Source of the DNA: Clostridia bacterium
Lineage (GTDB): Bacteria > Bacillota > Clostridia > TANB77 > CAG-508
DNA length: 64,000 bases
NCBI GenBank assembly: GCA_017512025.1
Contig: JAFWHH010000008.1
Coordinates: 354,748 to 418,747 of the forward strand
Reading direction: 5' to 3'
In this document: positions 45,901 through 55,700 of the stretch, piece after piece
Layout of the letters: every line of letters starts with the position of its first letter
How positions within the stretch are numbered: the first letter of the stretch is position 1
Notes under the pieces: generated by a model
What the model saw: the letters and a program-made list of their open reading frames with translations, nothing else
Told to the model about the DNA's origin: nothing
Databases searched by the model: none
Translations under genes and position numbers: made by a program

Positions 45901-46331
45901 TCTTTTAGTAAAGAATCTTTTAAAGCTTTCATTGAGTATGCTGTATTATTTCCACTGAATGTTATTTTTCCATTCTTTAGGCTTCCCTCTTGCTCAACAG
46001 CAATGTTAAGATACATTGTATCTGAGCTTCCGATTTCTTTACATGAACCTAACATCTTCTCTGCATACCCGTCATTATCTAAGTCATTTGCGTAATATGC
46101 TTCAAATTTAACATATTCACATTCATTAGTTGTTATTTCACCTTCGTTGTCTAAGTAATATGTCTTGTTATCTGTTAGTTGCTCATAATTTTGAGCTCTT
46201 CTCAATGCAGCATCTAATGTTGCTGTTTTTGAGTTAATTTTAACTATGAAAGTTGCTGCTGTTACAACTGCTAAAATAAAAGCAACAACTCCAATTAAAA
46301 TTTTCTTATTTCCTTTTACCAATTTTTCCAT
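30909..46331 (-). CDS. Giant membrane-anchored surface protein A (5140 residues)
   Basis: RBS GGAGG six bases from the ATG. N-terminal membrane signal (about 10-30), then a unique region to about 940 with beta-rich adhesin-like segments. About 945-1405: four SpaA/Cna-B-type domains (LTKVKENTDLRIQGATY, LTITKYDRASGNPMKGV and so on, with ETEAPAGF and VKAPEGYK). About 1405-2830: a long array of GLUG-type repeats with GG(I/L)(I/V)G cores. About 2840-3330: further domains, including another Cna-B-like unit (GKYAITETSAPEGYT). About 3345-4640: roughly 70-residue mucin-binding-like repeats beginning YTVKYFYEKLD or similar. About 4700-5100: two DUF11-like domains. About 5108-5130: one transmembrane helix and a basic end; no LPxTG. 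The whole is extracellular, probably stiffened by intramolecular isopeptide bonds, and likely an adhesin. Isopeptide bonds and ligand are inferred from family. Confidence 0.85.
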   Translation of the reverse strand: MEKLVKGNKKILIGVVAFILAVVTAATFIVKINSKTATLDAALRRAQNYEQLTDNKTYYLDNEGEITTNECEYVKFEAYYANDLDNDGYAEKMLGSCKEIGSSDTMYLNIAVEQEGSLKNGKITFSGNNTAYSMKALKDSLLKENYVFSNVKSRDIEFNRIDAGMSKLVTAISSASITNAESYSGTNKIIFTGTYVDSDSNEHEIKREIEFTNDWYGTARASLSNLSNSVDYFTYAAGSNKGINASFTLSEIYGKLIPSASHVEIEMAELAGEYPVNVTCQGGTYDPTTHKLTIDRDTTNRSEMYNINIRYSDEVYNAVSTDISYNGYTISMPISAYYVCSNNPNEEFENPYTTATVSSNIYVNFTVSNGMRQGYVFSESFEDTQSATRPSDNKSIEVLPKKEFIDAYNTDDEDEQQKFEYKTSWHVRKSVIDNSEMKIIMRDSNISGGANYGDQLSGNWLQKYMDIKKIYFENNRFIGKDYTLKVYDNDTDELIKEFTTQEIANCKSDNPYELESGVKHIRIETYGSVESEVNSVLNVYMVKEIDLGKIKQDFTREQVEEMEELKTTIAGVIEPSAGTATEPLNGSSICYLETEKNYAKITLQTTEASTLSKLNEKIHISVLTANTIYSKWKDGIFVVEVPSQITNIKINSITANGNLRVEGYDTSVEGGKRLIRIYTSNSMPTSNFTITIDADMNIDPRTASCAVPFNLYAYNDLTQINYYNALDVYDINGNGNRNESVFKNSTNLNLYSEASFVTLETLTNYDNEGSVNIAPNIANIKNNVNSAKVNVEIVNNFAQRVDSISILGKIPFEGNTYIGGSSLGSKFTATMKNTGISVQNELANYAKVYYSTEENPTKDLNDSSNGWTLKENVTSFDDIRSYLIVLENYVLNPGYGYEFSYDINVPNDVDINDAAYSCHMVYYDLITDEGKISYTVQPSKLGLRVVDYYDLELTKVKENTDLRIQGATYLVTEVLPANADPDLAPETQVAVSTADGKLNFKDLRINQEYTLKEIRASGNYELSDIVRTFKLEKGNNGALNLVTDIDFDGEVTVTGGGNQKAKVTSIVEDVPKIELTITKYDRASGNPMKGVTFLINGERYNTNAQGVINVDGVSFGKTCTLKEIYSNGYYLDDTEYEFVINKDSNNNITITSENSDIAAAGITNSPYADLVSVSFALYNDKIPTYDLKIIKINERTNELSINETLEGAKFILNKVDDGNREVLTTNDNGEAIASNLYQRVNGKNITGQYVLQETEAPAGFSNNKEEIKFVVFENEENSLEVAFENDEYETLASAEFEGDTLVLTIKDKPLFIVRKVDEKTNEPLPFAEFVIYEIDMNGNNLGYAKDANGDYIGELNENGQYIVKTNLNGYLSAPLRDGSYKIVEVKAPEGYKLNSGAEIFTITQGNKYHVDRYDPEVITEIYTVEDLLAFKRSVENNAIYAGVTVRLMNDIDFNDPNSYRSGEVNSSFVESGNGSGFSPIGNDNASFNGTFDGQGHVLKNLYINETFTDSDQHYLGFFRAINNATIKNFGIESGTIKSKKTNWGGEHVGSIVGSANYSKIYNCYNKANIEVNITYYSGGTLYGGGISGYPYNLEIINCYNRGNITIQGSSNTYLYVGGVVGRYDASGSTFKSVYNTGSISYPGITSSSICVYPVGNLGSKSSNCYYDLSVESSFSRADLSVGMTAAEMKTSDFVATLGTDNWMMDENSENDGYPVLGLYNVSATYIEEIKYIEDLLDLSIQIQNDIKYEKRTIRLANDLDFQDVNSYKDATDTSYGDLNGDGNVEGIKDELTTGKGFTPIGGGNDNITYYFCGIFEGQGHEIKNLYMNSSDSKLGLFATCQNACIKDLTVSGEITRNMTSDHDDGVVGGIVASASNSSILNCVNKVNIKVTGEKTSSWTLNISGIAGRASQTNIKYCGNLGNITLDFTATSWVPVYASGICADNYDNTGDQTKDCYNRGKIESKCVNVSGIYLSGIARKLAINSYNTGDIICDASTESNTKIAPICYDGQTTNSYYLSTANINATYDDLSTSKTEAEMKSNEFVSQLGRSWKADTTNTNDGYPIPKQQAVEFVSEIYYIEDLVKLSEYVNTIGLCPDNSSVKLMRDLDFNDDNSYLDSTDTSFGDINEDGTVQGIKDELTTGKGFIPIGSNCYGFTGEFDGQNHQIKNLHIDRPETQKCGLFGLAFNAEFRNLTISGNINTNSYAGGLVGTVANGILMENCTNYCNITGGSSSYVGGLIGYGSGSYSPFEKNNFVINNCKNYGEINGYYAGGLSGQIYSFPNVSFNDFTNNGNITSTYYSAGLVGYISSNSSLTMKNCVNNGKVEGTGNYVGGFFGDCNGGSTLLEKCVNNGKVVCAGNSTYYGGGFFAYTSAYPLTIDDCCNNGDIELTSNGNSSIRVGGIIGYTYTNCTFLNTYNTGNINGSTTFAEYAGGIIGYCSGSPSFSACYNLGTIYNAIYMGGIVGGQGSPSFYRCYNAGDIIRTESFSSSSTNYTGGISGYGGKSFYQCYNLGNINLDNINATGTTYVGGIVPSGSGSYCYNKGNITVNSKANDIYVGGITGSAYSNTDAYTFNTGDITVNHTGSYAYVGGIIATGGAVYSYNTGDITYNHNMGSSSYHTLYLGGISGSSSSSSVTYSYNTGNITNNTERSTSTSAYVGGIIGSASSGSPAIMYNTGNIENNIKCGSTSSSSIYAGGLIGSTSSTLAHAYNTGSVHTNVETTDPSSLYTYAGGIIGSGGNVVYAYNTGDVINNPVSGYNYADTNGLVGSGGAQGTPRFLLDTAKVIGPASSTEKTMTIVSDEELKSDEVYNQLSGTSNWKKVDGAYPILEFQVYAASEEAAAEITVNDEKIKYDITAEIGENIDGIRIGGSTSGEYNDIYVSNLYKKLVESVDHGDSNAKDITITPDSGYEVTEVTINGETYSFNADDFGVVTIPAGYFTNVKTNYNIVARFAPVDEVLTINKVDENENAVGGAVFDIQEIETREIPTGVTRELVQNGQMTSYSKVSEDSILGPLTVNAGYYFTQDSDGVYKATNTGANTKADSYMKIDLTNMSKDYYIKVYYKNVVSTYNANNGYVSITSDTTPAYTNTSGRFVSVYGNSTYNQTSSKLTHGNIYYLHMAQTIGSSSLSSGQGFQITKIEVLEVVPVQAYSFDQDESTGKYVSNNSTTLPTSTTATAYVPVDLTGRTGKYNIVINNEISGTNHAGGIVVSESVSRVTSSYSGIAGISKSGTEAASDFSVPVDGGKMYYVHMYHSNYSSTTNIYNDNTLTINSINVTLNDASLYHISGVTTDGNGKARVNLRYGKYAITETSAPEGYTKSNVVVEHIIGENTNNNVEFVNESKKKVVSHYYLKNTGEEYNVEPVRLSEDEISFGDLNDEYVTNVYTELGDLNLVRDEGEYVIPENASGKYQSAVTNVYYYYEGEIAPYKVHYIYGENEDVDALVEGEAEVGTEITTYEEKNKPGYKFKETINLPLTVSSTVDDNNIYVIYEKDEFDYTVKYFYQNLNGEYEEAQDKEETYSALFESEISDYEDKVTDGFKLNRAVALDENGEEKELPLVITADSTKNIIEVFYERDNINYTVHYFYQNVENVLMSTTKQAMFGSSITEQDVEDKNIEGYKLDRIKRIDDNNEEQDLPLVISADPDKNVINVYYIKDNFGYKVKYFYEKLDDSGEYEEATDEEENLSAEFESQVTSVPEVNHGREGYVKDRVETLPLTITAIPDNNIINVYYNRATIGYTVKYFYEKLDVAGEYEEATSEQEDLSAAFGTVINESDIPTTGHGRDGYVRDRIVTVPFTITATATDNVINVYYIRDTFEYTVHYFYQQNNGEYVEDTTKKETKSAAFGTEISTYDDKVTDGYKFKEAKTEDKDGTFGSLPLVITDNKDNNKINVYYILTYTINTEVAARNGTNHNGTSDTEKGGTISGENDNPYETVERGASNTKSIAVEAAEGFVIKDIKVNGSSIDYSSYVQRSAAHKVVLPEGYFTNITESKVVTAEFKKASDIKVRYMINGTETSLYTDATTGESFIKYEGFEGDNFETEFKTFTGYKLNSITDQDGTVLTGTNNVISGNMYADELVVTYWYELDTFGYTVRYFYEKLDVAGEYEEATNEQENKTAAFGTIIKESDIPTTGHGRTGYERNRIETVPFTVTEVAGNNVINVYYNRSTYGYTIKYFYEKLDAAGEYEEATNEQENRTAAFGTVINQADIPTTGHGKTGYKRDRIVTVPLTITENAEDNIINVYYIRDGYRYQVKYFYEKLNAAGEYEEATEEEETLSAAFGTRITTVPTDNHGRTGYKRDRVETLPFTVTANEENNIINVYYVRDTYGYTIKYFYEKLDVDGEYQEEVGERITEEAAFGTVIEESDVPTTGHGKDGYDLNRIETVPLTVSEVADNNVINVYYNRNTYEYSVHYFYEKIEEDGEFEEDTSKVETSSAKFGAEISNYTDNVIPGYEFSEAKALNENGQEGDLPLVIKSDKTKNVINVYYIKEGLGYTVHYFYDGVEDPLQVQNKNSTIGAKITEYEDKSSDEYRLDKVRALDENGEEAELPLVIKVDESKNVINVYYVHNTGKVVVKYVDNLTGETIAEDVTLEGNIESPYTVTRVDNIPGHRLDLDNLPTNENGRFKKDEQTVTYKYIELKEYELLVRYSAGTSEIDPAKIAVRFGDTFIDEYTTNGELKIGNLELTDLGTVTYTVYESETPEYCDTIVSEESPAVVELTRRLNTEENRYEFVANYVEIEGFNVIIDDVNRKVIFDITTEKNEKYDLALRKFITKIGDKSITDREPKVEISADNKISYITNSNIEQAINNQEVTYTIRMYNESEVRAKGKRVIEQIPDGLVFVPGNEINKQYGWIMCKADNDGNIAITENPEEANIVLTDYLDGASITAFDPITGTVNYLDVQAVFKVDESKITNEDRIIENKVQIMTNDNDDNSDNDVTTEKVYVKYFDLSVKKYIKNVVVDRNGVQETTEVGYNKKGELVKVDVKKSEVNNTKLTITYGLQVTNVGEIPGYATEITDYVPENFKLQDNGDWTLNGNKAVSTVLSDTLLNPGESATIEITFEWNLADGNIGVRRNEAEITAYTNDYDAVDITKDNKDGEDLLVSIKTGSEVIKTVSIFVMAISIVTLGAFFIKRKVVIRRV

Positions 46332-46420
46332 ATGTTTCCTCCATTGATATTAGATAATTTTTTTTCTTTTATGATATTTTCTTAGTTAATATATATATAG
46401 TCAAAGTTATTTATATAAAT

Positions 46421-46456
46421 TAAAGCTACGTTTTCCCTTAGGGAAACGTAGCTTTA
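46421..46456 (-). other. Long hairpin upstream of giant A
   Basis: TAAAGCTACGTTTTCCC/GGGAAACGTAGCTTTA with a TTA loop and one bulged base. No T run follows closely on either strand, so it is not a typical terminator. The core TAGGGAAAC(G/C)TAG also occurs upstream of giant B at 58274-58286. Confidence 0.5.
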
Positions 46457-46568
46457 TATATAATGTTTCAATTGTATTTCATATTTATTAATTATTGATT
46501 ATATTTTATTACTATTTTGTAAAATTATCTTTTATTTTTTTAGATTTTCAAACTGCAGATTTCCGCAG

Positions 46569-46609
46569 AAAAAGAGCTCCCTTAGTATTTAACTAAGAGA
46601 GCTCTTTTT
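46569..46609 (-). terminator. Intrinsic terminator after giant surface protein B
   Basis: AAAAAGAGCTC/GAGCTCTTTTT continued by CTTAGT/ACTAAG with one unpaired base per arm and an ATTTA loop lies 100 bases after the stop of 46709-58174. Confidence 0.85.
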
Positions 46610-46708
46610 ACTTATTTTTTTATCTTTTGTTTATTTATAATCTTTTGTATCTTATTACTTTTCTTTCGTGTATTAACAATTTATCCTTAGTAATTTATTA
46701 GAAAGATT

Positions 46709-49700
46709 TTACTCTTCTCTAACTTTCTTAATAGCTTTAGCTCCAACAGCTACGATAGATACTACTACTAATCCTAAGATTGTGTATCCGATAGCTCTAT
46801 TACCTGTTGTAATAGCTAACATTACTGGTGCATCATCAATATCATCTTCACCCCACTTGTAGTTTCCAGGTGTTGAGTCAATGTCATGTACTCCATATTC
46901 ATTTCTATCTTTGCTTATTTCAGCTACGTTTACTTTGATACCTAAGTTATCTCCTGAGTTTTCCCATCTTAATACGATAGTTACTTCTGCAGATTCACCT
47001 GGCTCTAAGTAAGTAGTCTTTAAAGCATCTGTTGTTACTGTCTTGCTATCTACTACTGCCCATGTTGGGTTATCAGCTTGGTCGAATGTTAATCCATCTG
47101 GGATGTGATCTGTGATTTCATCACACCATCCACCTATTCTACCTTCATTTGTAATTCTTATTTGATATTCGAATTTTACTATTACTTTATCAATCTTTGA
47201 TTTTTTTAGATCTACTTTTACTACATCTTCTGGATCATCTTCTGCTTTGTGTCCTGTTTCGTATACCTTTTCTTCACCATCAGATATTACAATTGCTTTT
47301 GTTACCCATTTTCTTAATGCTAAGTCGAAGTATAATAACTTAATGTGTTCAACATCTTGGTCATCTTCACCTTCGATCCACTCATTTGGTGTTGAGTCTC
47401 TATCTTTTTCAACAACATTATCAGAGTTTGTCATCTTAGCTATTTGTGCGTAGTTTGTTATTATTCTTTCTGATGTATTTGGTTCTGTTACATAAAATTG
47501 TACTTTTACATCTCTATAATCAAGCTCTTCATCTACATCACTGTCATAACCTCTTAACAAGTTAACGTTAACTCCATCTTTAACCTCACCTTGTTCCATA
47601 GATAAGTAATCTGTAACTATATATTTAGCTTTAGATGCGTCATCTACTGGGTTATCGTTTTCATCAACTAATTTCCATCTATATTCATCGTTAACACTTC
47701 CGTCACCTTCTGTGTATGGAACGAATATAACTCCATCTGGAATATCGTCTTTAACAACTGCAGCGTATGCATCTTCTGGACCTTCATTGTAAATTCTTAT
47801 TGTATATGTTACGGTATTTCCTTGTTGTACAATTACTGGCTCTTTTGTATGTTCGTATACAGCTGTTGTTACATCTTCATTCTCTTTGTCTTTAAACTCA
47901 TCTGTTAATGTAACTTGAGGAATTCTATCAGTGATATTTCTATCAATAGCATTTCCTTCTACATCTGTACCATTTACATGTGTAATAAACTTACGTAATG
48001 ACAAATCATAAATCTTTGGTTTATCAGCTTCTTTATAGTATGTGCTTAAGTCAAATCTTACATAGCTATCTTTGCTTACTACAAATGTCTCATATCTATC
48101 TAATAGATAGTAATCATATGGAGCTTCTGTTTCAACTAAATAGTATGTTGTTGAAGCTGTTTCCCAATTATAATTATATGTTTCGAATCCACCAACACCA
48201 TTTGGGCCCTTGTTAGATTCTTTATCTGAAGCATTTTCGCCAAATTCTAATCCTTCGTATATTGCAGTTCCGTCTTCACCTGTTACAAGCTCAACGTCTG
48301 TATTTGTTAGATTTCCATCATCATCTCTAACTTTTACGAAGTTAATTGTATTTAATGTTTCTGTATCACCTGCAAGTACTGCAGCTAATGCTCTATCAGC
48401 TTCATCTTTTGTTCTAACGATTTTGAAGTGAGCACCTTCTAGTACTTTATCTTCATCATCGAACTCACCATTCTTGTTTATGTCTTCGTATTTAACTACT
48501 CCGACGGCACCTGTATGAACTTCTGGTGTTTCTGAATGTTTAGTCTTTTGATCCTTACCATTTCCATTAAATGTTAAATGTGCTTGGTTTGGAATACTTT
48601 GGTTTAATCCAATGATTAGACCATTTTCATCTAATCTGAATTTAGTATTGTATTTTACTTCTAGAGTAGTATCTTCTGGAAGTTCTTGTCCCTTCTTGAA
48701 TTCACCCTCTATTAATGTAATTTTAATTGTCTTTGTTGAATCATCGAAGCTTGCTAAGTAATCCACTCCTTGAACTAACTCATTTGGCATTCCTATTATG
48801 AATACGTGAATTGTATTTAATCCTAAGAATTCGATTCTCTTTTCATCATTGTTTGTCTTATCTGGATCAATTGTATCAGTGATTATATATTGTGTATAAT
48901 CTCCAATTCCAGCTGGAACTGTAGAGTTAATTACCCAAGTTTGGATTTCGTCTCCATCATATCCTGCATCTTGGTTACGTACAGTTCTTACACCTTTATG
49001 GATAACTGGCTCTGGTTTATCTTCAACATAGTTCCAGATTTCTCCATCTTCTACATTTACTTCTACATCATTTGTTACTACGATTCCATCTTCATCTACT
49101 AGACTTAATTTTTCACCGTCAACTGCTGATGTAACTGTATATGTGAATTTATCTCCAAGACCAATGTATCCTGCTGGTACAGTTGTCTCTTCGACTTCTA
49201 CTGTATATGTTAATCCTGGTCTTCTAATATCGATATTTTCAATTAGAATGTTACCTTGATCATCTGTAAAGTATTCATGAGTTCCATTAATTGCATTTCC
49301 ATTTCCATCTGTTACATATTCTCCATTTAGCTTAATGCTTACTTTGAATCCTGCATTTGGAAGTGGTGTTGCTGGATTTGTTCCCTTTATTGTTTTAACA
49401 ATATGAAGTGGGAATTTACCAACTTTGTGAGGGTTCTCTACTGATAATTTGATGTATTGACCACCATTATCATCTTCAAGAAGCTCAGCTGTAATTACTA
49501 GTGATTGACCATCTTTAACTACAGTAGCTGTATATTTTTGTCCAGCTACTTCTTCAGTAACAGTTTCACCTTCTATTGACATATTAATTCCTGTTACAGA
49601 ATTTAACCATGTCTTCTTATCTGCACTCTTTACAGATTGTTTGCTTACTGTTAATACAATGTCTTTATTTAGACCTACATAGTATTCAGAATCCTCTGGT

Positions 49701-52700
49701 ACACTTACTTCACGAATTGTATATACATCATCTGTTGATACATAATCTCTTTCGATTGTAACTGTATCACCAACTAGTGTTCTACCAGTAGAATCTGTTT
49801 CATCTAAGTTTCCTAAGTTCTCTTCAGCTTGTCCATTAACTGTTCTCTTAGCACTGAAGATTACTCCAGCTAGTGGATGTGGCTCTTCATCTTCGTATTT
49901 TCCATACTTAGCTATTTCAACAGCATATTCACCTTCCTCAACAACAACTTCGTTACCAACTTTGTGGTATGTTGTTAAATCAGTTTTTACAAATGAATCT
50001 TTCTTAACTATACATTCAGCAGCAACTTCTTCTAGAAGAACATAGTCTTCTGGTACATATGTTTCAACTAAATAATATGTTGTAGAAGCATTTTCCCAAT
50101 CATATTCGTATACTGTTGAACCACCTTTACCATTGTTGGTTCTGTTAGACTCGCTGTCTGAAGCATCTTTACCAAATTCTAATCCTGCAAAATATGCATA
50201 TCCATTAGAATCTGTTGTTACTTCCCATACTGGACCTTGTGATCCATCTTCATTATATTTTGTTACCCATTCAATGTTATTTATAGCTGCTTGATCTTCA
50301 GCCCATAATGCAGCAACAGCTGCTTCAGCTTCAGATCTTGTTCTTACTAGTCTAAACTTAGCACCTTCTAATGCTTCGTTAGTTTCCTTGTCGTATTTAT
50401 ATACTCCAAGTCCACCTGTATGAACTTCTGGCTCTTCTGAATCTTTTGTTTTTTCTTCATTACCATTTCCATTGTATGTTAATGTAGCCTTGTTTGGAAT
50501 TGATTGATTTAATCCAATTGGGTCTCCATTATCATCTAATGTAAATTGTGTATTGTATTTGATTTCTAGTACAGATTCTTCTGTTAGACTTCTTCCTCCA
50601 ACGAAGCTATCTGCTCCATTTGTAGCATTTATAAATGTAATTGTTAATTGTTTTGTTAATGTATTAAATGCTACTTTATAATCTGTTCCTTCTGTAAGTG
50701 TTGTATCTGTACCTTTGTACTTAACAACTACGTTACTTGCTGGATTTGATTCGTTTAAGAATGCTATTCTCTTTTCTGATACAGTTGTCTTTTCTGGATC
50801 AATTGTATCTGTTACAACATATTTTGTGTAATCTGCAATTCCTGTTGGAACTGATGTATTGATTACCCATGTTTGTATTTCATTTTTATCGTATCCAGAG
50901 TCTTGGTTTTCCACAGTTTTTACACCTTTGTGGATAATTGGTTCAACTCTGTTTTCTGCTTCAATTAGAATTTCATCATCTGAAACTTCTGCTTGAATAT
51001 AGTTATTTGTTATTGTTGGTTGTACAGAAGTATCTAATACATATTTGCTTCCATTAAATTTAGATTTAGCTGTAAATGTTACTGGTGCTCCAATTCCGAT
51101 ATATCCAGTTGGTGCACTAACCTCAGTTACAGTAATTGTATAAGTTAGATTTTCAGCTGTAATGTTGATTCCAGATATCTCTGGGATTTCACCATTAGCA
51201 TTTGTTACTTGGTTTGTAACAGTCTTAATGTTTGATGTTCCATCGTTAACAACTATATCAAATGTTGCACCTTGTAATGGATCATAATTTCCATCGTCAT
51301 CTTCATCAACTGTTTTGTATTTTACTAAGTTAATCTTGAAACTTCCCTCTTTGATAGGGTCTGTTACTTTAACTTCAATTGTCTTTGTATTTGAGTTATA
51401 TGATACTTCAATCTTTGTACCATTCTCAAGTGTAATAGAATTATTTGGTACATCTTGACCATTAACAACAAGTGTAACTGTATCGACTAAGAATACCTTC
51501 TTAGCTGGATTTGATGTATCCATTTTCTTCTTAACTCTTACACCTATATCTCCTGTATATCCAATGAATATATCAGAGTTTGATGAACCAACATCTACTT
51601 CTTTTAAAGTAAATGTATCATTGTCATTAATGTTTTCTTCTGACATTGGAACATTATCCTTAACTGATACAGCTGTTGTATCAGTTACTATTGGATTTGT
51701 TGTTGTAGCAATTATTTCAGTTAATCCATCAACATGTGCTGATGCTGTAAATTTAACGCCTGCTACTGGAGTGTTTGTTCCTTGTTTATATTTAATAAGT
51801 TTAACGTGATATGTTCCTTCTCTTTCGACAAGAACGTTTGTTGCAACTATGCTGATTGACTTTGTTGATTCACTATATGATACTGTAACTGTTGCATCTG
51901 AATCTGGATCATCATATGTATATGAGAATCCTGATCCTGTTACGTTATTTGTAGAACCATTTACCTTTAATCCTAAAGATGATACATAGTAAACATCTTT
52001 TGTTTCTAGGTGATTTACGTCCTTATTAATTGTTAATTCAAATTCTTTTCCATCTAATGCTAGATAGTAATTTCCATCTACTGCAGTTCCTTGATCATCA
52101 ACTGCTCCATTTGCATATCCAGATTCTTCAAATGTAATAACATCTGCATCTGAATAATGATTTTCATCGATTTCAACTATACCATTGAATGATGATGGTA
52201 ACATATCAACTGTTGCGTTTGGAAGTGTTGTTACTGTGTATTCGCTTCCTGTCGTTCCGTTGAAATGACCTGTTGTATCAAATTCAACTCCACCAAGTTG
52301 TCTACCATTTGTAGCCATCTTTTTGATGTTGATTGAATAATCACCTTCATGTGTTTTTGTTGGGTTAGATACAACTATATCTATTCTATTCGTTTGCGTA
52401 TTTAATGATACTGTTAATTTAGCTCCATTTGTTTCATTTACATACTCGTATGTGTTAGCTACTCCAGATTTAGCTGGAACTGCATTTCCATCTAAAGTAA
52501 CGCTTATCTCCTCAATTGAATATACGTCTTTAACTGGATCAGTTTTATCAACTGTTTTCTTAATATTAATTGCAATTGGCTTATCCTTAAATCCTAAATA
52601 GTACTTAGCATCAACTGAATCTCCATCTTCATCAGTTGCTCCAAATTCTAGTCCAGTTTCTGTTAATGTGATTCTATCATTTGTTTTGTATCTATCTGGA

Positions 52701-55700
52701 TCAATTACTATTGATGTCTCACCAGCTGGCATAACTGCAACTGGATTTGTTGCATCTGTAACTAACTTTGTGTTCTCATCTGGAATATCAATGTATTCTT
52801 TATTGAAATAACCAACTGCATCAAATTCAACTCCACCTAATTGTTTACCATTTGTACCAGTCTTTGTTAAGTAAACAGAGTATGATCCTTCTGGTATTCT
52901 TAGTGGGTTTACAACCCTTATATTTATGTTATTTGTTTTTTTATCATATGTTATTTTTACAATTGCTCCAGTTGTTTGATCAGTATATGTCTTTATATAA
53001 TCAGAACCTGTAGCTTGAACTCCATCCACTTCTAATCCTATTGAAGATACAAAGTAAACTGGATTTAATGGATCTGTGTTATCTACATCCTTATTAATTG
53101 TTAGTTTTATTTCAGCATCTTTAAGAGCTAATTGATATATACCCTTAGCCTCATCTCCATCTGAAGAAGTATCAAAATCTTTTTCCTTAATGATAATATA
53201 GTCTGGTGTAGTTAAAGCTATGCTTGGATCTATTTCAATTATTCCATCTGTCATATCATGTGGAACAAGTGATACTGGCCTATCAAATAATGTAATAACC
53301 TCATAGTCGTTTCCTAATGTAGAATTGTATCCTGCACCACTAAATTCTCCTGAAACGTTGAATTTAATTCCAGCAACTTCTGTGTATGGATCGTCTTCAC
53401 CTGTCTTAGATAAACTAATGCTATAACTTCCAGAAGGAATTATCTCTGGGTTATAAATAAATACAGAAATAGTATAATCCTCATATCCAATGAATCTTCC
53501 TGTATGGTCCATTATTGGACTACCTGGTCTTGCTGATACTGATATTTTAGTACCATTTTCTAATACATATCCATCTGGAATCTCAACACCATCTAACTCA
53601 AGCTTAATAGTATCTACAGTATTTAGTTTTATATATTGATCAGTAATTGATGTCTTATTAATAATAACTTTAAGGTCATGTCCTAGTAATCCTGGGTAAT
53701 ATTTATCCGCTATTAGATTTCCTTGAGCATCTTCTGCATTGCTAGCTATACCTGTCTCTGTTAATGTGATTTCATCAGGAGTTCCAACATTCATTGCATT
53801 TGTCATATCAATGTATCCGTCTGGAATACTATCAGGAATAACCTTAACTGAATTGGTTGCTGATGTAACTAATTTGTTTCCTTGGCTTGGAATTGCAACT
53901 GGAGTTGCTCCATCAAATTTACCTGTTGCATCGAATTCTACACCACCAATTTGTACACTTGTTCCGTCTTTATTTAATCCATATTTGTATAAATTAACTG
54001 TATATTTACCATATTTTTCTTGGATTCTATTTACAATTTTTACTGTAAACTCGTTGCTTCCACTTGTTTTTGCTATACGTACATAGCTATATATATTATT
54101 AGTTTCTCTTGGATTGTACGCAATTAATTGGTCATTTGTATAGTCATCGTCTCCATTATCTTCATATATTTCTGCATATAAATTTCCAAGCAAATAACGG
54201 AAATTTAGTTTAGGTTCATTTTGATCACCCTTTATAGAGAACTTAATGTACTTACCTTCAAATGGATTATAGTATCCATCTGGACTAGTAATTTCCTTTA
54301 TAATATAAACATCGCATTCACGACGTGTTGTTGGTGCTGAAGTATAGTATGATGCTTCACCAGTAGCACTCAATTCATCCTCTTCATCTGAAAGTTCAAC
54401 TTTCTCAGATGAAGAGATTTCTACTAATGGATTTGGATTAAACCAATTCTCTATATTATATTGTATATCTGGTGTAAGACTACTTATTGCTCTATATTTT
54501 AATATTTTTGCATCTACACCTGTAAGATTGTTTTCACCATCTGTTTTACTGAACTTAACACTATATCCATATACATAGATTGTATCAAAGTCATCGTCAT
54601 CTTCTTCACCTGGAATGAAGTATCCTTGTGTATTTGCTTCATCAACTTTTGGACGTCTAGGATCATCTCCTGTATACCATGTATCAAGTCTTAAGTTTGT
54701 TAATTGATCTGGATTAGAATCTCTATCTCCATCGAAGTCTGGATCTGCTACATCTCCACCATCATAATCAAAAGCTTTATCTCCTGTAATAGCAGCTCTG
54801 TTTGTTAATGGTTTTCTGATAAGACTAGAATCATTAACAACATCTGCCGTAACTTCACAAACAATTCCAATTTCTTGGTAATATTGCTCTGGATTTTCTA
54901 CGTCAGGATCTGCAAGTGCACTGATAGAGTTAACTGGTAATATTTTATTTCCTTTATAGTTAAATACTACTTTACTTGAATTTGTATTTGTTTGATCAAC
55001 TTCCCATTCATTTGTATATCCACTTTCAATATACTTAAATTCAAGACCCTCTGGTAGGTAATCTGTTATTTGTGTTGCTCTACCTCTGTAATCATCTTCA
55101 TAACCTTCGTTATACACTCTGATTCTATATGTTATTAAATCTCCTTTTTCAACACCTACTTTTATTTTCATGTGTTTGTAAGGAACTCTTATATCATCTT
55201 CAATATTTTTTGCTGACCATACATCTTCTGATTCTTCATCGATAACAGGTACTCTATCATCTTGTGTAAGTATTACTGGATTTCCATCATCGTCATCATA
55301 GCCTTTATCTACCTTATATATGTATTTTCTTAATGCTAAGTCAAATCCATGGTATGGTTCTTTTACTTCAACTACATCAACATCATCATCGTCTTCATAT
55401 TGTAAGTTATTTTTTTCAAATTTAGACAAATCGAAATGTGCAATTTCACTAGCTTCATGGTTATTTTGATGATATTTTGCTAATGAAAGACTTGTTCCAT
55501 CACTCTCAGCTCTCGCTGAATTTTTGAATGAAGAGTCTCTATCAACTCCAGACTCTTGAGCTGAATAGTACACTCCATCAGCACCAATATATCCATAATT
55601 TGTTATTGCAGCTGAATTATACATTCTTCCGCTTGCTGTTCTATCAACATCAAATACTATTTTTATTTCGTATTTATCACAGTCATTTGTATAATTTTCA

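Larger units (their letters stand above)
46332..46708. other. Spacer between giant genes A and B
   Basis: 377 bases without a gene. It holds the terminator of giant B (46569-46609), a second long hairpin at 46421-46456, and AT-rich sequence carrying the leader of giant A. A TTGACT box occurs near 46397-46402 but lacks a good -10 partner at the usual distance. CTGC...GCAG repeats just before the terminator have no evident meaning. Confidence 0.6.
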
